This document shows, one piece after another, positions 1 through 8,596 of a stretch of DNA of 64,000 nt (position 1 is the stretch's first letter; each line of letters opens with the position of its first letter). A program made the translations under genes and the position numbers. A model generated the notes under the pieces. That model had not been told where the DNA came from. It did not search any database and saw only the letters and a program-made list of their open reading frames with translations. The stretch is taken from positions 248,001-312,000 of the forward strand of contig JALVYU010000031.1 of assembly GCA_027022365.1 (NCBI GenBank), in the 5' to 3' direction. The stretch is from Desulfurococcales archaeon (GTDB taxonomy: Archaea; Thermoproteota; Thermoprotei_A; Sulfolobales; Desulfurococcaceae).

Positions 1-1206
1 CCCAGGTATGATCACGTAGCCATCGCTTCTCGATAGACTGGACAGTATACCGCTTCCCTTCAGCATGTAGGGCTCCGCATAGATTATATCGTCCCCATAT
101 GTCAGCCTAACCCTTATGAGGCTAGTATACCCGACACGGTTAGGCAGGCTCCTACGGAGAACCGCTACAGCTACAGGTCTCTCCAGCCCCCTTAATCCAT
201 ACTTGTTTATCATGGCTTGTCTCAGGATAAGCTCCAGGCCCGTCCACGCGGCGACAGGGTATCCGCTGAGCATTAGCACGGGCTTATCGTTCACGAGCGC
301 CAAGCTGGTGGGCCTCCCCGGCCTCATCGCCACTCCTCGGAAAACCCATTCTCCCAGATCCTCGACAACATCCCTTACGATATCGCCCTCGCTTACGCTC
401 GTGCCTCCAGTGGTCAATACTATGTCGTAGCGCCATGTAGCGTACTCGATAGCCTCCCGTATCGCATCGTAGTCGTCCGGATAGATCCCGAGGTAATCGG
501 CCTTGAAAAGCCCTGTCTCCTCAAGATACGCTTTGACGAGATATCCTGTGGAGGCATATATTTTCCCCTCAATGTACGGTTTCCCCGGTTCTAGTAGCTC
601 ATTACCAGTACTGATGATCGCGGCCGATAGTCTCCCATATACTCTGACCCTATCAATCCCGTTACTAGCGATTATCCCTATGTGCTGGGCCCTGATCCTC
701 TCGCCTCTCGGAACGATAACTGAGCCTTTGGAGAAGTCCTCGCCTTTCCTCGAGACGTTAGCATACGGGCTGACAGGAGAGTATACCTCTACCTCGTCGC
801 CCATCTTCATTGTGTCCTCATACATTACCACCGCGTCCGCCCCCCTAGGCAGAGGCGCACCAGTATGTATCTCGACGGCTTCTCCAGGGCCAACCACGTG
901 TTTGTCGGGCTTATCCCCCGGCTTCATCGAGCCCACTATTCTGAGCACGGCCGGGTTGTTTACACTGGCTCCTTGGACATCTATCGATCTAACAGCATAG
1001 CCGTCGACAGCACTACGGTCGAACTCCGGCATATCGATCCTCGCCACTATGTCCTCGGCGGAGTAGCACCCCAGCGAATTAATTAGCTCAACACTCCTGA
1101 TAGGAAGATTCTTGGGTAGTACCTTGGCTAATCTATTGATCGCTTCATCCACACCGATTAGTTTCCCTAGGAACCTGGGCATATCTGTCACACCATGTCC
1201 TCTCAT
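1..1206 (-). CDS. moeA: Molybdopterin molybdenumtransferase MoeA, 3' end missing
   Basis: The reverse strand is open from an ATG at 1206 to the window edge, about 402 codons with no stop, so the C-terminus lies outside. The order of motifs is that of MoeA, which inserts molybdate or tungstate into adenylated molybdopterin: DRSAVDGYA near residue 60, HTGAPLPRGADAVV near residue 105, STGNELLEPG in the middle, then TTGGTSVSEGD and GRPTSLAL. The usual LPGNPVS motif reads LSGYPVAA here. An in-frame ATG at 1182 is an alternative start, with GGTG a few bases upstream. The MogA/MoaB-family gene of the same pathway lies about 8 kb away, at 9490. Forward-strand reading frames in this stretch are antisense shadows. 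Confidence 0.93.
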   Translation of the reverse strand, partial: MRGHGVTDMPRFLGKLIGVDEAINRLAKVLPKNLPIRSVELINSLGCYSAEDIVARIDMPEFDRSAVDGYAVRSIDVQGASVNNPAVLRIVGSMKPGDKPDKHVVGPGEAVEIHTGAPLPRGADAVVMYEDTMKMGDEVEVYSPVSPYANVSRKGEDFSKGSVIVPRGERIRAQHIGIIASNGIDRVRVYGRLSAAIISTGNELLEPGKPYIEGKIYASTGYLVKAYLEETGLFKADYLGIYPDDYDAIREAIEYATWRYDIVLTTGGTSVSEGDIVRDVVEDLGEWVFRGVAMRPGRPTSLALVNDKPVLMLSGYPVAAWTGLELILRQAMINKYGLRGLERPVAVAVLRRSLPNRVGYTSLIRVRLTYGDDIIYAEPYMLKGSGILSSLSRSDGYVIIPG

Positions 1207-1310
1207 GGCTTGCCCTTTCCGCTCCTGAATAGGTTTAGCCTGGAAACAATTAATAATAGATATGATATGACTATATGGTTGAAGCCCGTAATTTATGTAA
1301 GTGATGCCAA
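1207..1310. promoter_or_regulatory. Divergent promoter region between moeA and the vWA island
   Basis: This A/T-rich gap of about 100 bases separates the divergent moeA and the first gene of the island. It holds TATA-like stretches such as taatttatg near 1290 for the forward gene and attaataata near 1250 for the reverse one. Assignments are by eye only. Confidence 0.4.
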
Positions 1311-2246
1311 ATGACCAACAAATACATTAAGTTGCTGGCGGCGGCCCTAGTGGGGATAGCCCTCCTTTCAGCAATTATTTATGTATCAATATCCAATAAA
1401 CCTCAGGGAACCAGCAATAGTGTCCAATATGTTCCTAGAGAACTTCTCAAACTCTATGTTTTATCCAGCCTATACCTAGATAGGGCGAGCTCATCACTAT
1501 ACCATACAATCTATGATTTACCTTTATCAACCAACATAACTATGGATAATATAGACCAGCTGCTTTCCCGCTATAAACAAGACGAGAAGTATCTCCCCCT
1601 GGTTCCCGTCACAGGCATTGATCGATATCTCGTTGGAACCTATGAAACATACAGAGAGATAGCGTTCATAGCCAGGGATATAATAACCATAAATAATAGT
1701 GTTTCGGAGATAATGCCGAAAATGAAAAAGACACTAAGATCTCTGGTGAACTGCAACTATACTGAGGCCATGAGGATCTATCAAGGAATCAGAGACAAGG
1801 TAGTCCGCCTCGATGAAAACATCAGTAATACGCTACTTAACCTCACGAGCATCAATACATCCTATATCTTGTCGCCAAAACATGTACAAGTAATCAATAG
1901 GACTATAGCACTGCTCAGACATCTAGACGAAATACTTAACAAATACATCACGATAATGGATGAGATCCAGAAAAACCCGATCATACTGCAAAAAGCATGT
2001 ATGATAACATCAGGGAAACATCCGGGTATCGACAAACAACTGATCGAACAGGCACAGGAACTAGTCAACCAGATGAGTAACTCGCAGCTCGGCGGCCTCG
2101 ATCCCGAGAAGGACGCACTCGTGGCCCTCATAAGCAACATATTGTCTCAGAACAGTAATGGTGGTCAAGGACAATCAAGTGGTAATGCAAGTGGTAATGG
2201 AGAGGGCGGAGGCGCAGGCTCATATAACTACACGGAGACGGACTAG
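1311..2246 (+). CDS. Membrane-anchored extracytoplasmic protein of the MoxR/vWA island
   Basis: I do not recognise a family. The 311-residue product has one N-terminal hydrophobic segment (about residues 8-27), so it is probably a signal anchor with the rest outside the membrane. The middle is helical and rich in N-x-S/T sites, with two cysteines (around 145 and 226). The last 30 residues are Gly/Ser/Asn-rich low complexity and end in an acidic tail. The stop is followed after 2 bases by the first vWA gene, so the three forward genes look co-transcribed. A role as a surface partner of the vWA proteins is inferred from position only. Confidence 0.75.
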   Translation: MTNKYIKLLAAALVGIALLSAIIYVSISNKPQGTSNSVQYVPRELLKLYVLSSLYLDRASSSLYHTIYDLPLSTNITMDNIDQLLSRYKQDEKYLPLVPVTGIDRYLVGTYETYREIAFIARDIITINNSVSEIMPKMKKTLRSLVNCNYTEAMRIYQGIRDKVVRLDENISNTLLNLTSINTSYILSPKHVQVINRTIALLRHLDEILNKYITIMDEIQKNPIILQKACMITSGKHPGIDKQLIEQAQELVNQMSNSQLGGLDPEKDALVALISNILSQNSNGGQGQSSGNASGNGEGGGAGSYNYTETD

Positions 2247-2248
2247 TA

Positions 2249-3163
2249 ATGATGGCTTTCACGAGGCCCTGGATCCTCCCCCTTCTACCAGTTATAGTTG
2301 CGATAATTGTATTCATCCATAAACGATCCACTGGGAGAAAAGCTCGTCTTGCCAGTGCTCTCCAGGGAAAGGTAGGGCCTAGTGCATGGAAGCTATTATC
2401 AGCAGCTATGGCGGCCTCGATGCTGATCATTGCATTGTCCCAGCCAGTTGTCTCTTACCGAGAAAAAATACCTGTTAACTCAATAGAGGATATGATTAAG
2501 TACAATGAAAAGCTTCCAGCCCAGTACATTATACTAGTAGACGTGTCCCCAAGCATGCATACTGGAAACCCTCCACGCCTTGATACCGCGCTGAAAGTTG
2601 TCAGAATGATCGTGGACGATATAAAAGATAATGGAACAATTATGCTGAGTGTTTTCGGTGGCCGTGTAGAACAATTATATGTCGGGGCACCCTCCAACAT
2701 ATCAAGGATACTGTACATGATCAGGAATTATGATATAAAATACACAGCCATAGGGGACGCCATAGGATACGCGGTATCATGCGCCCACGCATCACGCCTC
2801 CCAAGCATTGCAGTGATAATAACTGATGGAGCCAACAACTACGGCCCCGATCCAGTACAGACCTATATTTACGCCAACAAGACACATCTACCCATACTCT
2901 TCATAAGAATAGACAGCGACCCCAGGGCTAACCAGCTGTTCGCGGAGCTAGCAAGGCATGACGCATATATTGTTTCAGCATCAAGTTTTAACCTAAAATC
3001 CCTTGAGCCGGTCATAGAGCATGCGATACAGCGGATGAAATACACTGCATTAGTAGAGACTGGTAAGAACTACATAGTAGTGAACAGGATCACTAATCTT
3101 CCAACAATGATATTAGGCGCAGTGGCAGTGGTAGCCATCATCTTATCGAGGATGACGTGGTGA
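2249..3163 (+). CDS. BatA-like membrane vWA-domain protein
   Basis: The 304-residue protein has two hydrophobic segments near the N-terminus (about 8-24 and 49-68), a vWA domain from about 92 to 270, and a C-terminal segment ending a few residues before the stop. The metal-ion-dependent adhesion site is complete: DVSPSM (DxSxS), a threonine in TAIGDAIG and an aspartate in ITDGANN. This layout is that of the BatA/BatB proteins that accompany MoxR ATPases and DUF58 proteins in bacteria. The gene lies 2 bases after the preceding one and 4 before the next, which encodes a second protein of the same type. The substrate is unknown. Confidence 0.85.
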   Translation: MMAFTRPWILPLLPVIVAIIVFIHKRSTGRKARLASALQGKVGPSAWKLLSAAMAASMLIIALSQPVVSYREKIPVNSIEDMIKYNEKLPAQYIILVDVSPSMHTGNPPRLDTALKVVRMIVDDIKDNGTIMLSVFGGRVEQLYVGAPSNISRILYMIRNYDIKYTAIGDAIGYAVSCAHASRLPSIAVIITDGANNYGPDPVQTYIYANKTHLPILFIRIDSDPRANQLFAELARHDAYIVSASSFNLKSLEPVIEHAIQRMKYTALVETGKNYIVVNRITNLPTMILGAVAVVAIILSRMTW

Positions 3164-3167
3164 GAAA

Positions 3168-4142
3168 ATGATTGTTTTCGAGCACCCAGTAGTGTTCATA
3201 ATCGCTATAGTCTCTGCAGCGACATATTTCGTCGTATCGTTGAGGAAGTCCGAGAAACTCTACATTAAATACAATAGATTCTACAATCCGTTGATAAAGT
3301 ATGTAGAATACAAGACTGGTAGCCGGACAACCAAGACCTTCTTCGAACAAGCCCTGGTCGCCCTATCGATCTTCTTAGTAATATCGGCTCTTGCTAATCC
3401 CTACCTAGTTATCACGGAGTACAAGACAGTCAACATTGTGGCGCAGGCAAACCTTAGGATCAAGGTTAAGCCAGCCATAGTATTGATAATAGATACTTCA
3501 GGCAGCATGTATGGGGAAAAGATCGAGGAAGCTAAACAAGCACTAACAAAGTTTGTCGAGATAATAGATGGCAAAGCCGATATCGGCCTTATATCGTTTG
3601 CTTCAACCGTGAAAACAGCGATACCGCCCACAGGAGATACAGGCTTGATCATCAATGCGATCAACAGGCTCAAAGCAGTAGGAGGAACAATGTACCAGTA
3701 CCCCCTAACAACAGCGCTCAACTGGCTGAAAACCTATAGGTACTTCAACGTATCCGCATATGTCGTATTTGCATCCGATGGACTACCCGCAGATCTTCCA
3801 ATGGCAGAGGATATAGTTAAGCAGTTCGCATCGCTGGGGATACCAATATACACGATATTCATAGGTAAGTCGAACATAGGATATAAGACCCTAGAGGAAA
3901 TAGCTAGGGAAACCCATGGAAAGTGCTTCCGGGCAAAGAATGCCGCCGAGATAATGGAGAAATATATTGAGGCGGCAAAAGATGTTAAAACAAGTATTTT
4001 ACGATCTGTAAACGTCACCGTCACAGATAAAATAAGACTTCAGAAAAAACTATACCTGTCATGGTATTTTTACGTAGGCGGATTAACGGCTTACATTCTA
4101 GCCATAATCATATCTTATAAGACTAGGAGAATCACCTATTAG
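3168..4142 (+). CDS. Second BatA/BatB-like membrane vWA-domain protein
   Basis: The 324-residue product has hydrophobic segments at about 8-25 and 63-83, a vWA domain from about 105 to 275, and a last membrane segment at about 296-317. The MIDAS motif is canonical (DTSGSM), followed by the GGTMYQ threonine and the FASDGLPAD aspartate. GGTGAGAAA directly precedes the ATG. The gene belongs to a tight three-gene forward unit. Its last 11 bases overlap the end of the convergent gene that closes the ABC-transporter unit. Two tandem vWA proteins beside a MoxR/DUF58 pair is the classic Bat arrangement. Confidence 0.87.
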   Translation: MIVFEHPVVFIIAIVSAATYFVVSLRKSEKLYIKYNRFYNPLIKYVEYKTGSRTTKTFFEQALVALSIFLVISALANPYLVITEYKTVNIVAQANLRIKVKPAIVLIIDTSGSMYGEKIEEAKQALTKFVEIIDGKADIGLISFASTVKTAIPPTGDTGLIINAINRLKAVGGTMYQYPLTTALNWLKTYRYFNVSAYVVFASDGLPADLPMAEDIVKQFASLGIPIYTIFIGKSNIGYKTLEEIARETHGKCFRAKNAAEIMEKYIEAAKDVKTSILRSVNVTVTDKIRLQKKLYLSWYFYVGGLTAYILAIIISYKTRRITY

Positions 4143-4950
4143 ATCTCCTTCTTCTCACCAACCACCTAAAAGTCTCCTTGACTGCCTCGGGATCCCTTTT
4201 ATAATCAATAAATATCAGCGCCAAGCCCACGAAAGCCACTGCTGCAGTTCTGAGAACAGCATCCCTGCCTACCTCAATATAGCCTATGAACCGGAACGTT
4301 AAAGGATTGATATAGTAGATATCAATGTTCTTCACAACCGAGTTCAATATTCCATTGGCGGCCCAGCTACCGTTGAGGGCTGAGTCTACCACCTGTCCTA
4401 TACGGTACAGGTTTTGCGACGGCATAACATTAAGATCTCTTACAAGCGTATTCCTATCTACAACATAGATTATCACCATATAAACGTATCGATAGCTTGT
4501 TAACTTGTTCTCGCTGATCCTTAGATCGATGCTCATGCCGGGTAATATATTTACTTCATATATGATATTACTGTAAGCGACTGCGAGAAATCTATTCATA
4601 ATCTGCGGTTTAACAGCACCCGTTATATGTGGAACAGGCATGTAGGTTCCAATGATCAGGAGCTTATTTTCAAGAGGAGTATTAAGGATTACAGGAGAAC
4701 CAGATATCTCTAGGGAAAACACGTAGGGTAGGTTCGGGTTTCCGTAGTTTCTGAGAATACTCTTGAAGTCGGTGCTTACAATTGCGAAGTAGGTTTTATT
4801 CCCTATATTGGATGCTATAGAAGCTATGGTTGATGGGCCGCTTATACTGTACATTGTTAGTTCAGGCTTTTGAAGAGTGGCCACAGCCATTGCTATAATG
4901 CCTACTAGTGATAGCAATATTATTAATATGCCTAGGTAGCGAAGCATCAT
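4132..4950 (-). CDS. Membrane-anchored accessory protein of the ABC-2 transporter
   Basis: The product is about 272 residues from the start chosen here: ATG at 4950, in an ATGA overlap with the permease stop and just after GAGAGGTCGAGGT. An in-frame ATG at 4968 is less likely. It has an N-terminal membrane helix (about 5-23), an external domain of about 200 residues, a C-terminal helix (about 230-248), and an Arg-rich cytoplasmic end. That topology and its place as third gene after an ATPase and an ABC-2 permease recall GldG-type or DUF4350-type partners, but I see no diagnostic motif. The function is not known. Confidence 0.72.
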   Translation of the reverse strand: MMLRYLGILIILLSLVGIIAMAVATLQKPELTMYSISGPSTIASIASNIGNKTYFAIVSTDFKSILRNYGNPNLPYVFSLEISGSPVILNTPLENKLLIIGTYMPVPHITGAVKPQIMNRFLAVAYSNIIYEVNILPGMSIDLRISENKLTSYRYVYMVIIYVVDRNTLVRDLNVMPSQNLYRIGQVVDSALNGSWAANGILNSVVKNIDIYYINPLTFRFIGYIEVGRDAVLRTAAVAFVGLALIFIDYKRDPEAVKETFRWLVRRRRSNR

Positions 4951-5714
4951 ACCTCGACCTCTCTCCAAGACATATAGCTAAGTAATATGAATATAATGTC
5001 AAGAAATACAAGAACAACAGCCGATTCTAAGAAGGGATTCATTCCGAACACGCCTACCATACTATATGAAGATATTGCCACATAGAGTAGCTGATTACAT
5101 ATGAGGGTTATACTCTTAAAGATCCCCTCTCCAAGGCTTGGTGTGAATATTGATGCTAGTAGTCCTACTGAAAAAGGAATTATTACCATAAGCAGAAATA
5201 CTGCGAAAACAGCTAAGGATCTCCGTTTAGTGAAAGCTCCAATAGTCATCCCTATGGTGCCATAATATATCGTCTGTAGAGCACAAATTATGAGAAGTTG
5301 TCCTAGAGATATGTTTAATCCATACTGTCTAACAGGAATAACTAGCATTGATGGATCAATTATTAGTGCTGGTATGGAGTATATGAGTAGAAAGACTATG
5401 GTTTGGAACACTACACCACCAAATAACCAGGCGCTATAATACTCTTTACGTGTCAGTCCGGTTGCCAGATAAACTTGTATAGTCCCCTTAGACAGTTCGT
5501 CAACCGGCTCAGTGGCTAGAGCACTGATCAACGCCACATATATGAAGAAAAAGAATGGGAGAAGGGATAAGCTCATTGATGGTGAGGAATAGAAAGCATA
5601 TGATATTATAGCGGAGAATATGAGTGTAAATACATAAAATATTCTTATCTGTAGCCCAACAATGTAATCTATGTGGTTTATTATTCTTCTAATTGAGTCC
5701 TGCAAGCTTTTCAT
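4947..5714 (-). CDS. ABC-2 type transporter permease
   Basis: This hydrophobic protein of about 255 residues has six predicted membrane helices, the usual content of ABC-2 permeases. I chose the ATG at 5714 (MKSLQDS), preceded by GGTGA at a normal distance. It overlaps the end of the ATPase gene by 26 bases, while an in-frame start at 5741 would overlap by 53. It forms a transporter with the preceding ATPase and probably with the anchored protein that follows. The helix pattern resembles NosY/GldF-like permeases. The substrate cannot be read from the sequence. Confidence 0.83.
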   Translation of the reverse strand: MKSLQDSIRRIINHIDYIVGLQIRIFYVFTLIFSAIISYAFYSSPSMSLSLLPFFFFIYVALISALATEPVDELSKGTIQVYLATGLTRKEYYSAWLFGGVVFQTIVFLLIYSIPALIIDPSMLVIPVRQYGLNISLGQLLIICALQTIYYGTIGMTIGAFTKRRSLAVFAVFLLMVIIPFSVGLLASIFTPSLGEGIFKSITLICNQLLYVAISSYSMVGVFGMNPFLESAVVLVFLDIIFILLSYMSWREVEV

Positions 5715-6600
5715 ATAGTTCACCCAGCTCACTGGATACAAGTTCTAATCTGGTCTCGTCCCCGACGATCTCTCTGAGGAAATACTGGATCTCATCCACG
5801 TCTTCTCCAGTGGCTTTTACGAGCAGGGTATCGCCGGCTATCTCAACGGCTTTTATCTTATCAAATAGAATTAGCTTCGAAGCAAGCCTTCTTGGATCGG
5901 AAACACGTATTCTGAATATGGCTGTAACCCTATATCTTGCAACAATTGTGTTAATGTCGCCGTACTCTACTACTTGGCCCTTTCTGATAAACACTATATA
6001 GTTAGCTACCTGCTGGAGCTCAGGCAAGATATGAGTAGCAATAATAACTGTGACGCCGAGCTCGCTCATGAGATCTCTGATTAAACTTATGATTTCCTTC
6101 CTAGAAATAGGGTCGAGATTAGCGGTAGGCTCGTCGAGAAGCAGTATCTCGGGATCGCCTAGGAGAGCTATTGCTAGGCCAAGTCTTTGGATATATCCTC
6201 TAGACAGAGATTTTATGTTGAAATCAAGATACCTCGTAATACCCGTCAGCCTAGCTATCCTAAACACATCCTGTGAAGCAACGTTCCTAAGCCTGGCGAT
6301 GTGTCTGAGAAGAGTCCACACTTTAACCTGGGGATAAATGGGTTTCTCCTGCAGATACCCTATTTTTGAGCGCACCTTGAGCTCTTCCTTAACAGGGTCT
6401 TGTCCGAATACGTATACTTTTCCACGGGTTGGTTTTATGAACCCTAATATAAGTTTGAAGCTCGTCGTCTTGCCGGAGCCATTTGGTCCGAGAAGGCCAG
6501 CGGCTACGCCGCCCGGGATTTTGAAACTAGCGTTTCTCAATGCGTAGATGCTCCCTGCTCTTGAACGATATATTTTTGTGACATTATCGAACACGATCAA
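5689..6600 (-). CDS. ABC transporter ATP-binding protein
   Basis: The 303-residue ATPase has Walker A GPNGSGKTTS near residue 38, a signature segment LSRGYIQRLGLA near 133 and Walker B ILLLDEPTANLDP near 155, followed by the switch histidine ATHILPE. About 85 extra residues follow the nucleotide-binding core, as is common in ABC-2 drug or polymer exporters. The start is TTG at 6600, and its GGTGA ribosome binding site overlaps the stop of the MoxR gene 7 bases upstream. MoxR, ATPase, permease and anchored protein thus form one reverse operon. Confidence 0.93.
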   Translation of the reverse strand: MIVFDNVTKIYRSRAGSIYALRNASFKIPGGVAAGLLGPNGSGKTTSFKLILGFIKPTRGKVYVFGQDPVKEELKVRSKIGYLQEKPIYPQVKVWTLLRHIARLRNVASQDVFRIARLTGITRYLDFNIKSLSRGYIQRLGLAIALLGDPEILLLDEPTANLDPISRKEIISLIRDLMSELGVTVIIATHILPELQQVANYIVFIRKGQVVEYGDINTIVARYRVTAIFRIRVSDPRRLASKLILFDKIKAVEIAGDTLLVKATGEDVDEIQYFLREIVGDETRLELVSSELGELYEKLAGLN

Positions 6601-6607
6601 TGGGTCT

Positions 6608-7663
6608 TCACCCCGGAGTGTTCTTCAGAACGAACTCGAGCCCCTCTTTTATGACGCGCATTCGTGCCGACGCGGAGCCACCGTACTCTATTATTGTCTC
6701 CATGTTCGGGATGACCCTATGGTTAGCCACAGGGTAGAACACAGCATTGACATCTACGGGCTCCACGATATCCGCTCCCCTCACTGCAGCGTGTGCCTTA
6801 GCAGCTTTCATAAGTGCTATGCCTGCACGTGGGCTCAGCCCTAGCTCGAAATACTTGGATACAGGCTCCATGATCTCTGGTCTTGTTGCTCGGACAAGCC
6901 TAGCAGTGTAGTCGAGCATGTCTTCAGGGACAACTATCTTCTCTGCGACTATTTCCTGGGATTTAACAACCCACTCGGGCTCGACGACTGGTTCGAGCTC
7001 TTCAAGGGGTTCTCCAAGCCTCCTGGAGTGAAGTCTGAGGATTTCCTTCTCTTCCTCGAGGCTCTCTGGATAACCAATTATTATTCTCGTGAGAAACCTG
7101 TCGAGCTGGGCTTCGGGAAGGGGATATGTTCCCTCCTGCTCAATAGGGTTCTGGGTTGCGAGAACAAAGAAGAACTTGTTTCTTGCTCTGTCTTCGAGTG
7201 GGTAGGTCTTGCCCCCTATGGTTACCTCTCGTTCCTGCATCGCCTGTAGCATGGCGGACTGAGTTCTAGGAGTTGCGCGGTTTATCTCATCAGCCAAGAC
7301 TATATAGGCAAAGATCGGACCGAGCCTCGGCTCGAAGTTTAGCGTTTTGGGATTGTATATGAGACTACCTATTATGTCGGATGGCATGAGATCCGGAGTA
7401 AACTGTATTCTAGAGAAACCCTTATAGGGAACACCATTTATCTCAACGATTTCCGTCTCGTCAAGCCCCAGCAGTCTTGTGAGGGATCGAGCCATGGTCG
7501 TCTTGGCTACTCCTGGGACTCCCTCCAACAATACATGTCCATTAGCTAGCAGGGATATGAGGATATACTTGATCTCTTCATCATATCCTATGACTGTTTT
7601 CCTCATATTTTCAAGAATTTCTTTTGCGCCTCTAACCACATAGTCTATATCATGAGATTTCAT
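6608..7663 (-). CDS. MoxR-family AAA+ ATPase
   Basis: The 351-residue protein is a standard MoxR ATPase. It has Walker A EGVPGVAKTTMA near residue 48, Walker B VLADEINRATPRTQ near 122, the AMQEREV segment, sensor ATQNPIEQEGTYPL and arginine finger AQLDRFL, then the helical C-terminal lid. MoxR proteins are thought to act as chaperones that use ATP to mature or insert cofactors into partner proteins together with vWA-domain proteins, and two such proteins are encoded nearby. It is the first gene of the four-gene reverse operon with the ABC transporter, downstream of a 287-residue unknown protein. Confidence 0.95.
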   Translation of the reverse strand: MKSHDIDYVVRGAKEILENMRKTVIGYDEEIKYILISLLANGHVLLEGVPGVAKTTMARSLTRLLGLDETEIVEINGVPYKGFSRIQFTPDLMPSDIIGSLIYNPKTLNFEPRLGPIFAYIVLADEINRATPRTQSAMLQAMQEREVTIGGKTYPLEDRARNKFFFVLATQNPIEQEGTYPLPEAQLDRFLTRIIIGYPESLEEEKEILRLHSRRLGEPLEELEPVVEPEWVVKSQEIVAEKIVVPEDMLDYTARLVRATRPEIMEPVSKYFELGLSPRAGIALMKAAKAHAAVRGADIVEPVDVNAVFYPVANHRVIPNMETIIEYGGSASARMRVIKEGLEFVLKNTPG

Positions 7664-7681
7664 GGTTCCCGTAACACCCTG

Positions 7682-8545
7682 CTACTTTGTCAATATGGTA
7701 TCGCCGATTTTGAGAACTGATGACCAGGGGACATCATGGAATGCGAGAGGAGATTCCTCAACATATTCTTCGAGAATATTCAGGGCATCACCATGTTTAT
7801 GTTTCATGATAATTCTTTTCACATCATCTAGTAAGGCGAGCGGTAACTTCCTATTGATTAGTGGGTCCCGCCACTCCGTTAAAGCCTCGTAGAGCTTTGA
7901 ATATCCTTTTTCCTTCAATCGGCGCAGGAAAGCAAGCCACTTGATCTCGCCCCGTCTCTCTAGGCTTTCACATCTTAATCCGGGCTCGCCTGGGCCAACC
8001 ACTATTTCTTTCGCATACCCCAGTATCCCTTTTTCGAGACTAATTACCAGCTTATCCATGATCACGTCTGGATCCAGAACTGGTTCTGAGCCTCTGCCTC
8101 TCCCCCTGTACCTGGCTTCCCTCGGCGTAGCCAGAACAATTGCAACGAGCTTTCCCGATGGTGTCTGAGACATGGATATTAGTTTGATCTCGTTTGGCTC
8201 AATAAATGATTTTAGTAAGGAAATATTCTGTTTGGCTCTCCTATACGGTATATCGAGGCCTTTCTCCCTTGCAAGAGCGACCAGCTCTTCGAGGCTGGCC
8301 TCGCTCTCTTTTTCTTTGATTCCTAATATGTTTGCGAGCTTCTCATAGTCGGGATACACATTATCCGTCTCGATCTCAACACAAATCTTCAACGTAACCC
8401 TGCCGTTCTTGACTGCTAGGCCGCAAACCTTTCCGAAAAACAATGCCTCGGAGTCGTACACATTGGCATTCATAAGCTCATTAATACTGTAGAACCTCAA
8501 TATTCGCCACCGCCTAGTTATCCATTTATCTAGGAGGAACTTCAT
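7682..8545 (-). CDS. Unknown protein, possibly with an N-terminal PRC-barrel-like fold
   Basis: The 287-residue soluble protein lies 18 bases upstream of moxR on the same strand and opposite the DUF58 gene. The first 55 residues (NANVYDSEALFFGKVCGLAV and the strands that follow) look like a PRC-barrel or similar small beta-barrel, but this is weak. The middle is charged and helical, and the segment around residues 175-260 is rich in Lys/Arg/Leu. No membrane helix and no catalytic motif is visible. The ATG at 8545 has no clear ribosome binding site, so the message may be leaderless. The location suggests a cytoplasmic member of the MoxR island. Confidence 0.68.
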   Translation of the reverse strand: MKFLLDKWITRRWRILRFYSINELMNANVYDSEALFFGKVCGLAVKNGRVTLKICVEIETDNVYPDYEKLANILGIKEKESEASLEELVALAREKGLDIPYRRAKQNISLLKSFIEPNEIKLISMSQTPSGKLVAIVLATPREARYRGRGRGSEPVLDPDVIMDKLVISLEKGILGYAKEIVVGPGEPGLRCESLERRGEIKWLAFLRRLKEKGYSKLYEALTEWRDPLINRKLPLALLDDVKRIIMKHKHGDALNILEEYVEESPLAFHDVPWSSVLKIGDTILTK

Positions 8546-8596
8546 ATAAAAATATGATTCTATATTTGATCATTGTTATAGTTGGTGCGCTGAATC

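Noticed and set aside
116-1086. Three forward-strand open frames (104, 165 and 73 residues)
   Set aside because: They are antisense to moeA, whose reverse frame is open through the whole stretch and carries all the family motifs.
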